A stretch of 64,000 bases of DNA from Sipunculus nudus. Taxonomy: Eukaryota; Annelida; Sipuncula; Golfingiida; Sipunculidae. Positions 11,501 through 23,500 of the stretch are shown piece after piece. The first letter of the stretch is position 1. Every line of letters begins with the position of its first letter. Position numbers and translations under genes: made by a program. The notes beneath the pieces were generated by a model. That model was not told the DNA's origin and did no database searches. It saw only the letters and a program-made list of their open reading frames with translations. The stretch lies in the NCBI GenBank assembly GCA_026874595.1, contig CM049308.1, positions 93,611,624 through 93,675,623 of the forward strand, read 5' to 3'.

Positions 11501-14500
11501 GAGAATGCAGGAGTATCTGCTTACATGATATTGCACATGTTTTAAATCTAATCCAGATACTGATCATACCAACATTTATATACAATTTTACATACAGTCT
11601 GTCTTGAACTGTTTAACGAGTAATTAAGGATTCCTACCTACAAGATTTTGTTTCTTCTTGATAATTTCATGGTCTGGCCTGTTTAACTCAGCTGTCTTTA
11701 AATAATTCCATAAACTAGATTTAGATTCCTGCAGAGACCAGACAATTCTATCTTTTACTGTACAGGCAAATTTAGAGCAGACAAGTGAGCTTTTTTGTCA
11801 AGCATACAGATAGTTGTGGCCATAGCAGCATGGCTGTTGAGATGAGGCAATTTGATTTCAAAGTTACATCACAACCACCTCTTTAATGTTTCTTGACCCT
11901 AAGTTCTTTGACCATTGAAGCATTAGATGATTACATTACATTTACAAAGCAGGCAACACATTAAGATTCAGGAGATTACGTGGAAAATGAAAATCTAAAC
12001 TTTCATTCACAGCACAAGTAAATTATTAATTTAAAACAATCCCTAGAGTGCATTTACATTCCTTAAATAATTCTTCATCTTAGTACTGCATTTTAAGTTT
12101 ATCAAGTTTCATTGTATAAAATGCTCATGTAAGTTGGGGAAAAGATCTGAATGAATGATGTTATTGATATCATCAATAACTTCCTGCCTTTTGTAATAGC
12201 TGTAACATATTACCTTGTGGCATATACCTGACACATTACCTGAGAAATATTCCCTTGTGTTAAAAAAGGATATACTTCCCTTATATATTTACCTTGTGTT
12301 ATTACCAGGATGTATTCCTTGTGGTGCATAAATTTCTAGTTTTCCACTGAAAGTCATCTAAAATATAGCAATTGCCTTTTCTCCGTATTGTGTCCAGGCA
12401 TATGGCTGTCACACTGTATACAGAGCACGCATCTCAACTGTTGTGTCCAGGCATATGGCTGTCACACTGTATACAGAGCACGCATCTCAACTGTTGTGTC
12501 CAGGTATATGGCTGTCACACTGTATACAGAGCACACATCTCAACTGTTGTGTCCAGGCATATGGCTGTCACACTGTATACAGAGCACACATCTCAACTGT
12601 TGTGTCCTGGCATATGGCTGTCACACTGTATACAGAGCACACATCTCAACTGTTATGTCCAGGCATATGGCTGTCACACTGTATACAGAGCACACATCTC
12701 AACTGTTGTGTCCAGGCATATGGCTGTCACACTGTATACAGAGCACACATCTCAACTGTTGTGTCCAGGCATATGGCTGTCACACTGTATACAGAGCACA
12801 CATCTCAACTGTTGTGTCCAGGCATATGGCTGTCACACTGTATACAGAGCACACATCTCAACTGTTGTGTCCAGGCATATGGCTGTCATGCTGTATACAG
12901 AGCACACATCTCAACTGTTGTGTCAAGGCATATGGCTGTCACACTGTATACAGAGCACGCATCTCAACTGTTGTGTCCAGGCATATGGTTGTCACACTGT
13001 ATACAGAGCACACATCTCAACTGTTTTGTCCAGGCATATGGCTGTCACACTGTATACAGAGCACACATCTCAACTGTTGTGTCCAGGCATATGGCTGTCA
13101 CACTGTATACAGAGCACACATCTCAACTGTTGCTCCTAGAAATGTAAAATTCAGTGGAAATCTTTTGCAAATCGCCTTAAAAACCAGAATTTAGCTCAAA
13201 ATAACTTCTGTATCCTGCAGTAATCAAGTTTTCTGTCTGCCTGTCCATTACTCCATCCTCCAGGCTGTCTGCCCATCTCTCACTCTGTTTGTGCAGATTA
13301 TCTCAAAAACTGTTCCAGCTATTGCTGTGAAATTTATCTGAAGATTGGTTCCCCATTAGAGGATATTTGATACAAAATTCCAAACCCATCAAAAATCCAA
13401 TATGGCCACCAGACTACAGTCACATTTCCTTTCATGGATTTTCTCAAGAACCTTTTAAGCCATCACTTAACATGGAATTTTAACATGGTGATTGCTTTCT
13501 TTGTGGAAAGTGCACAATGATAATTTTGAACTGTCAGAAATCCAATATGGCCACTAGACAGTAATCATAAATTTCATCTGTATCTCAAGAACCACTCAAG
13601 AAATTGCTCTAAAGTTTTGTTTAGTGATTAATCCCTACGGGAGGATTTTTTTGCTAACAATTTCGGAGAAATTCAAAGATGGGTCACATTGATCTTCTTT
13701 TCAAGGTCTCAGTATATATACCCACAGGATATACTTCTTTCACCACCATGCTGTCAGTATGACCTATATATGCATTTACTTTGGCCTATAGGAGTGTGTC
13801 TGATTCATCTCAGCATCGTGGCCGGCAATGGGCCTCTTGTTAATATGACATTCTGCTTTGCGTTTCAAAAATATGACATATAATTTTGATTTTCATTTTA
13901 GGATCCCGCTGTGTCTGGCGTTTGCTGCAGCTATTGGAGTATTTCTTGTGACTAACATTACCTGTGCTGTGATTGCAAAGATACATGACCAGAATTCCAG
14001 CAGTCCTCCGTTTATTGTTGTGTTAGTGCGAGTGGTAGTCAATGATGTCCTTTTTCTCATCTGTGGCATTTTACTCTCGTTTTGCATTTACAAAGTGACA
14101 AAGCTGACTTCTGCAAGTCTAGCTCTGGAAGCACAGGTAAGATACTTTTATTTAAATCAATAAATATATCATTCATTGAGATTTATGAAGATTTTCACAT
14201 AATGAACTCAAGACAATGAATCAAAACCTGTTATTTAACACACTTGCTGCCAATGACATGTATACCCGTCATTTATTGTATCGCCAGACATAGTTAGGCA
14301 CGGTTGCGCCGCCGCCGCCGCAGAGATTTCTTTTGGACACAATAACTCAAAAAATATTTCAAGGATCTTTTTCAAACTTGACACATTTATAGATATAGGT
14401 GAGAGGAGGAAGCCTATTTAAAAATGGGGTCATGACCTCAACTAGGAGAATGACCTTGACCTTGAATAGATCCATTTTTGGGGAAAATCACACAAATTCT

Positions 14501-17500
14501 TAAATATCTCAAGAAATCTTTCGTGGATTTATCCAAAAATCAAGTCGGACAAAGATCTTGGATAGTGATGTCATGTACCGGAAACTGGTGGTGCCACCTA
14601 GTGTCCTTTTCTTGTTTTTGTGCCGTTTAATACCCCCATCATTGCCACTTGACAGTACTTTTAGCATCACAAGTCAAAAACTGATTGACAGATTTCTTTA
14701 ATATTATGCATGTACATAGGTATGGGTTATGGGATGATGTATATTAAAATTGGGGTCATGACCTTTCCTTTGAGAGTGGCTTTGACCTTGAATATTACCA
14801 TATATGGTGAAAATCACATAAATTCATGAATATCTTAAAAAGGGATGCATGGATTGGTCCAAAAATCAAGTTGACGGAAGATCTTGGATAGTTTTGTCTT
14901 TTGCAGAAGATAGGTGGCGCCACCTGTTGTCCTTTTTTTGTTTTTTGCACCTTTGAATACCCCATCATTGCCACTTGACAGTATATACTGTGAGCATTAT
15001 AAGTCAAACAGTAATGGACAGATTTCTTTCATGTTATGCATGTATATAGATATGGTTTATGGAATGAGGTATATTTAATTTTATTTTTAATTTTAAAATT
15101 TAATTTAATTTAAATTATTTTTTTTTTAATTTAATTTTTTTTTTCAAATGTTGGATATTTTGGAATGCAGTTTATTGATTTAGGGTCATGACCGTGACTA
15201 TGAGAGTGACCTTGACCTTGAATATTCCCATATTTGGTGAAAAACATAAAAACATAAAACCTCATTTGTCTGGCGATACTATGGCACCAGCGGTGCCAAG
15301 AAATGTCTAGTTTTGATTCCCCCAGTGTCAAGCATGGACATACACAATATTTATTGATCAGCAATTTTCAGCAGGAATTCTCATAAATTTATCAATAAAT
15401 TCTTTGCTGATGATAAGTAGTCCATTTATAAAATAGTCTCAAAGTATGAAATTGAATTATTTGTAATGTAGCGATCACTCTTTGTCCGTTGTCCATCGGG
15501 CCGTCCGTCCTAATGAAAAAAATTGATACAAAAGCTCAAGTATCTGAATAACTACTGCATTGATCATCATTATTCTTTGCATGAATATTGACCATGGGAT
15601 GTTCCATCACTTCCTGCAGACTGGTGGCGCCACCTGTATTTTTTCAAATTTTTACAAATTTTTTAGCAAACCTGTGAGCTTATGTGATGGTGTGGCCTCA
15701 TGCGTCATGTGTCGTGCATCGTGCGTTGTCTGTACGTTAACCATAGCTATCTCAAAAATGGCAGGAGCTAGCTTCACCAAATTTTTTGCAAATAATCAGT
15801 CATCCAAAAAACTATATTGGATTTTGTTTATTTTTTTTCTAACTGCATTTTCTTAGATTTTATAGGGAAAAAGCTAAAAAAGCTTAAAAAATCTTCTTCT
15901 CTGAAACTGTCCAGCCAAATTGTCCAATATTTCACAGAAATGATCCCTGGAACAATTTTTCTCAAGTTTGTTTGAATGGTTCCAGTTCGGAGATTTTTGG
16001 CGAAGTTACAGGAGGTTGAACTTTGTTAACTGTGCAAAAAAACATATTAAAATTTAAATCTCAGAAACGGTTGGAGCTATCATCACCAAATATTATGCCA
16101 ATGTTGGTCACATAGATCATATCTGAAATTGAGGTATTGGTGGTGCCACGTGCATCAGCCTTTTTTGTACGGGGTTATCAGTGCCTGTATCACGCTGAGG
16201 GCTACAAAAAACTTCTTCTCTGAAACTACATGGCCAAAATGTTTAATATCGCACAGAAATGATCCTAGGGTAGTGCTTTCTGAAGTTTGTTCAAATGGTC
16301 TCTTTTTAGTGACTTTTGGCTAAGTTAAGGGAAGCTGAATTTAGTCATATGCCATAACAGCCCATTTTGGCTCAGTGTCTACAAAGATCTTCTTCTCAAA
16401 AACCACTGGGTCAAATTCTTAAATCTCACACTTTAATTATCCTCAGATGGTGATAATTCAAGTTTGTTCAAATGGTTTTGGTTCAGTGCTTTTTGGCTGA
16501 GTTACAGGAAGCTGAACTTAGCCAGTTTGCTGTATCTTCCTATATGAGTTATAAACCTGCGAAACGTTTTTCGACTGATGCCACAGAAGCCAGTTTGTTA
16601 ATCATGTATAAGAATAATCCCTAGAATTATTCTTATAATAATTGTCATTAATGGTTCCACATGAATGATTTTTGGCTGAATTATGGAGATTAAATTGAGT
16701 CATTTTACCATATATGTCAGCTGTGTGATGCTGTAACATCTAGCCTGGCAACAGTTTATCAGCAACTATTACATCATGCCACTAGACATTTAGATTTCAG
16801 GTTATCTTTGGATAATATGGACTAGAAAGTTTTTTTAAAAGCTTTTAAAAAATTTAGATTTATGATTTAAGTTATTCATCAAACCAGGCAATGTTACAAT
16901 CATGGATATTCAGCTCTCTCTGTGGCTATATAAAGACAACTGTAAGTGGATTATAAATTCTTGGTATCCCTACTCAACATAATTCAAGAATTTGCCATCA
17001 GTGAGAAATATCTGTATTTAAATTTTGCATTCAGTATGCATCCGTTATAATTTTACATATATTCCTGATTTCTTTTTTTATAAAAAGTCAGCTGAAAAGC
17101 ATTTTGTATTGGGAAAATAAATTTCAAAGTCATTTCAAGTAGGGACCACTTTTGTGTACAGCAGGCAGCACTTGGTTTACCATTGGCAGATTGCCAGTGC
17201 CTGGATGTTGGCTCTTAGCCAAGATGATGTCAGCTCTATAAATAGTTTTGGCACAGTGCCAGGATTGGAAGAAGTGCAGCCAGGTATAGGTCAAAGAGTT
17301 CACTCAGTGCTGTAGCTGCATTCTATTTATAGCTTTGGCAGACTGCTCACTGCATCATATTATTCAGGCACCAAAGTTCAGCCTAAATCTATTTATAGCT
17401 TTGGCAGACTGCCAACTGTGTCAGATTATGCAACAGGTCAAGAGTTCACTCAGTGCAGCCAGGTATAGGTCAAAAGTTCACTCAGTCTAGCCAGGTGCAG

Positions 17501-20500
17501 GTCAAGAGTTCACTCAGTGCAGTAGCTTGAGGCAGCAATTTGTCACAGGTTACTTGGGGGCAACTGCCTTACTCACCTAAGCCTTGTAAGCCCAGTGCAT
17601 CAAACTCTGGGGAAGTTTGATATATTGGACTGATATTTTGACCTGTCTATGCGTCTTTGATGGTATTCTCATTTACAAGACAGGTGGTGCCACCTACATT
17701 GACTTTTGCAGTGTATACGCCTGCTTATTTCTACAAAGGAATTTAATACATCAGCCTAAAATTAGGCATGCTGCGCCCTCATTTTTGGTTGACCTCTGAC
17801 CTTTCTTCTCTGCCCAGTGTCCATTTGTGTGTCTGTTTCCACACATAAACCCACATATCTCAGGAACCATTTGACCGATAAGGCTAAAAATTTTGCACAA
17901 ATGTAGCCCTTGGAAAGCTTTATAGATACACTAAAAATGGTGGGGCCACCTGCAACCATTTTTGCACAGCGTACACCTGTTCATCTGCCTTGGGATAAAA
18001 TCACTCATATCTCAGCAGTGGTTTGACATATCCACCTGACATTTTGCAGGTTTATACATCCTGGAAAGTTTTCTTGATTTTATGACAGGTGGCACCACCT
18101 ACATTCAGGTTTACTCTGCAGACATCCAAGCTTATATCTCAGGAACCATTTGACCGATTGGGTCAAAACTTTGCATGTGTATAGATCTCACATAGCTCTT
18201 CATCATAGGCAAATTCATTAACGTTTAAGGGGCAAACATCATTGCTTATATGCAACACACCTCACTCTATTCCCCAAAGGCTAAAGATTTTGCACAAATG
18301 TAGCCCTTGGAAAGCTTTATAAGATACACTAAAAATGGTGGGGCCACCTGCAACCATTTATGCACAGCATCCATCTGTTCATCTGCTATGGGATAAAATC
18401 ACTCATATCTCAGCAGTGGTTTGACTTTTCTACCTGAAATTGTGCAGGTTTATACATCCTGGATGGCTCTCTTGATTTTATGACAGGTGGCTCCACCTAC
18501 ATTCACATTTACTCTGCAGGCATCCAAGCTCATATCTCGGGAACTGTTTGACCGATTGGGCCAAAATTTTGCTTGTGTATAGATCTCACTTAGCTCTTCA
18601 TCATTATGCCTCACTTCACCTGTCCCACTCTGATTTCTGCGGATACACATAGTCTGGTTTTAAAATGTACTAGTCTGAAACTTGAACATCCATTTTGCTG
18701 AAATCATAATGACTAAGGTAGATATCAAGGACTTAGAGGATCAAAATTAAATTTAAAAAATAAACCTTCATTCATACTCCTAAACTTTGCACAGGTTCGC
18801 ATTAGGCCTGTGGGCCTTGTTTCTCTTTTTTTTCAGACTGCAATGAAACTGTCATCTGTTAACAGGGCACAAAGCATAACCACTGGACCTGGAATCTTCA
18901 AACTTAATATCCAGGAAGTTCCATGAAAAATCTCCCTGAAAATCTGAAATTAGGTCTCTGTTACCCATATCCTTGGAGCTATTGGGCTCCAAAGTACCCC
19001 CAGAATAATGGAAAATTTGATACAAAAGCTCAAGTATCTTAATAACCACTGCATTGATCACCATGATTCTTTGCATGAATATTGATCATGGGATGATCAA
19101 TCACTTCCTTCAGACTGGTGGTGCCACCTGTATTTTTTCCAATTTTTACAATTTTTTTTCTCTTTTTTTTCAGACCTCAATGAAACTGTCATCTGTTAAC
19201 AGGGCACAAATGGTAACCGCGGGACCTAAATTCTTCTAACTTGACATCAAGGGAGGTTCATGAAAAGTCTCTGTGAAAACATGAAATTAGGTCTCTGTTA
19301 CCCATATCCTCCGTAGTTAGTACCCCCAGAATAATGCAAAATTTGATACAAAAGCTCAACTATCTGAATAACTAATGCAGTGATCTCCATGATTTTTTTT
19401 CAGGCATGTTGATCATGGAGTGTTCCATCAGTTCCTGCAAACTGGTAGGGCCACCTGTACTTTTTTCAATTTTTAAGGCATTTTTTCTCTATTTATAAGA
19501 CCTTCAAATGAAGTGGTCATCTGTTAACATGGCACAAACTGTAACTGCTGAACCTAGAATCTTCTTATTAGACATCCAGGGAGACTAATGAAAATTGTCT
19601 TGGAAACCTGAAATTAGGTTTCTGTTACCCATATTCTCTGAGCTATAGGGCTCATAAATACCTCCAAGAATAATTAAAAATTTGATACAAACAAAAGCTC
19701 CAGTATCTGAATAACTCATGCCTTGATAGCCATGATTCTTTGGATATATATTGATCATGGAGTGTTTCATCACTTCCTGCAGACTGGTGGCACTACCTGT
19801 ATTTTTTTCAAATTTTTACTCATTTTTTTTTCCTATTTATTGGACCTTCAAATGTAGTTGACATCTGTCCAAAAGCCCACTGAAACCCATTTCTAAGGAC
19901 TCTTCACAAAATTCATGATTTTTTCGCACTCTGGCAGTCATTTTCCTCATTGTTCAACGTTCCTTGAATTCAGCTGAGCGTCATGGCCCATGGGCCACTT
20001 GTAATGTTATTTGAATTGATGTTTTTTTTTTACACTGGAAAATAACAGTGACATCACAGTTGTGGCTCAGCGTTCAGTATTTTGCATGAATCCATTGAAC
20101 CAGAAAACTCCATCTACACTCCCCCAGGTCCCAGTTTGAACCAGCCACAGTTTCTAAGGCAAAATACTGACAGACATCTCCCTAGACATGCCAACATGCA
20201 TTCTTAATGTCTGAATGACAGGATATTACTGCTGATTAATTCATGGATGCATATAAACAACAATAACCCAGAAGGCGTAATGAAATAGTTCTTATCATAT
20301 TGTTACCTTCATCCTCATTTAACAGACATTGCCACCAAGTGACCATGGACTTATCATAGAAAAGAATCAGTTGTCTAGAGTAAAGCACAGTGTGGACTGA
20401 AACTGTTATGGTCTCTTGTTTGCTTTAGTTCAGATCAGAATTTTTAGTGATGCCATGTCAGAGTGTCACATTGATATCAGGTATTATCATGTTTACACAG

Positions 20501-23500
20501 TATGATTAACCTCTCCCACATTTAATCACCCATTACCCATCAGTATGATATGCTGCATATCAATACCGGTATATCATTTTTAATCATTACCATATATTGT
20601 ATAAGTATTAGGATAGTCCCCAGATCAGACAGACATCAGTATACCTGCATGGAGTTAAGGTCAATGCCTGTACCTGTTTTGGGCTTGTGCAGTTGACCTA
20701 GTTACAGAACATTGTCATATAACATGTAATCAATGGGTCTTGTGTCTGGGATCCAGTGTTTACAATGATCTCTTTTACTTGTATTTAAACATGTATTAAT
20801 AAAGGGTCTTTTCCTTAACAGATTTCTTGGTGTATTTTGGGAGTATTTATACTGATCTGTTTTTATCACAGAATTGACTAAACCTAGTTATGCATCTTTT
20901 AACATATATTAGTAAGTGAGATTCATATTTCATTGTTGAGTGAGCTCTGTCATGCTGTCTCATCTGTGTAGTAATTGTGAGTGACCATGAAAGAGAGGAA
21001 TAATAAACATATATTTAAAATACAGAGGATCACAGAGGAAAAGCCAATAGAAGTTCACAGAACAATAGATATTCACAATACAGAGGATTATAAAACAATA
21101 GATGTTCACAGTACAGAGGATTAAAAAACAATAGATTTTCACAATACAGAGGATGAAAAAAACAATAGATGTTTTCAATACAGAGGATGAAAAAACTATA
21201 GATTTTCACAATACAGAGGATAAAAAAACTAAAGATGTTCACAATACAGAGGATTAAAAAACAATAGATGTTCACAGTACAGAGGATTAAAAAACAATAG
21301 ATGTTCACAGTACAGAGGATTAAAAACTATAGATGTTCACAATATAGAAGATTAAAAAACAATAGATGTTCACAATACAGAGGATTAAAAACTATAGATG
21401 TTCACAATACAGAGAATGACATAACAATAGACATTAACGTATAGATAATAATAGATGGTATCAATGAAAGATCACAAAACAATTTAAATATGTCAAAACT
21501 ACATTGTGATAGTTATGAATCTTTATCTTAATGATAATGAAGGAATATCAGTCCTAAAAGCTAGTAGAGAACTTTGATATCATCATGAATTCACATCATA
21601 TAGTTGTTTGAAATAGTTATAATTTATAGTTTTTTAAATCTTTTCTGACATTGCCTAAAATGTTCAACCAGAACAAAACATCCATTTTGATTCTCATTAA
21701 TACAAAGCAGCTTGGGCCTTTGCAGAATATCTCAGGTGTTTACATGTATCACAGGCAGAGACAGAAAAGAAAAAACAGCCCATGTGAGCATGAGTGTTCT
21801 GGGTATTAAGTATATCACAGGCATTTTGCCAGTGTGAGGACTCAGTAACAGTTACTGGTGAATCATTGCACACAGTGGGATGTCAGGACAAACTGTATGC
21901 CTGGCTGAGTCTCTATAAAGAATAACCTCTCACATGACTGTTAGTGAATTATTAATAGCAGACATGATTATAAGGTCCCTAACTGAAAAGCACTGTCCTA
22001 TAGTGATCACTGTGTCAGTCTGTCCATCCTTCCTTCCTTCCTTCCTTCCGTCGGTCCATCAGTGACGTTTTCTATCGTGTGTGATATCTCAACAAGAACA
22101 TGCTTGATCTTTCTCATATCATGGGGATAATTGGTACTTCTGAGGACTCCATATTTGTCAAATTACAGGTCTGTCAGACAAACAGTGGTGTATAATTGAA
22201 TATAGTGAAGGTTTTCTCTCTGTGCAATGTGTTAGTGACTTGATTGGAAGCCGCTTTTGGTCTCATGAGCAGAGCTTACCTTTAACCATTCAGTTGGTAA
22301 ACTATAACACACACTGATATATTTCCTTTACTTATGTCTGGCAGTCAACTTCATTATTTCTCCCAGCGTGTCTTGGTATGTTAGTATACAAACAATGACA
22401 ATTTGTATCTTCGTATTAACAAGTCTGTGGCCTGTATGCTTTCACGTGCCTGATTTATGAATAATGAACAAGCTGCAAGTGTTCAGAATAATGAACAAGC
22501 TGCAACTGCAACTGTCAATCAAATCCAATGAAGAAAATGTAAACGATACACTGTTCATGTGCCATCTGAACAAGTACACATGTACTGGAAACCAGACTGG
22601 TTTATACGGCTTTATTTGAACGGTCAGATTCTCGATGCCCTCCCAGCAGTGCTAAAAGCTTTGTCTGAAACTGTCACAAGAAGTACTCCAGCAGTCATGT
22701 AAAATGAGAATATGTAAGTGATTTGATTGGTTCAGTTGCCTTATTCACTATTCATGAAATAGATGCCAGAGTGGTTATCTGAATCAAGGTCTGTGAAGCT
22801 GTAGCTGCTACAGATTGGTGGTATGAAGATGCCAATATTTAGAAACAGCTACCCTGATGGAGGTCAGTGCACTTTGAGTGTTTCTGCTTGAAAGTCACAG
22901 TGTGCCAAGAGTGACCATGTGATTTGTTTTTGTTTACAGGGAACCACAGTGTGTCAGGCACTCTGTGCCACTGTACTAATTGTAATCCTGTTTACGTCTC
23001 GGGCTTTGTACAACATCATCGCTGTGTCCAATCCTAATATACTCAACTTTGGCTATAACTGGATCAACGTCTCAGACCAGGTAGGTCATAGTGTATAAAA
23101 AACATATAATCACCATGTTCTTAAAAAATAATGACAGTTTATGATTTCTACACATTTTTTCAATATGAATGACTAAGTACAGTGCCATGTTTTTACAGTA
23201 AGTTTTCAATATAGAAAAATAAACTGATGGTTACTCAACCCTATCAAAATAGGCACATAAAACTACTCTACTAGTGTGTTCTCAGGAACATTAAGAAGTA
23301 GTGACAGATCTATACATATGCATTTTTATGGACACAAAATCAATATTTTGATATAGTTATCCTGTAAATGTATCAGAATTGATATTTTTCCGTATTGTTG
23401 TTAAAAATGAAGTTCGTTGTTGTATCATTGGTTTACCTTGACTGTTTGCAGGCTGACTTTGGTGACCTGAACAAAGGGTTTGCGTACCTGACATTTGGCA

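Noticed and set aside
12372-13194. Three overlapping + strand open frames of 230-270 residues
   Set aside because: All are translations of the 53-bp minisatellite in different phases, located in an intron.
21030-21308. A - strand frame rich in ILCTVNIYCFL repeats, looking hydrophobic
   Set aside because: The pattern comes from the 33-bp minisatellite; A/T-rich repeats read as Phe/Ile/Leu.
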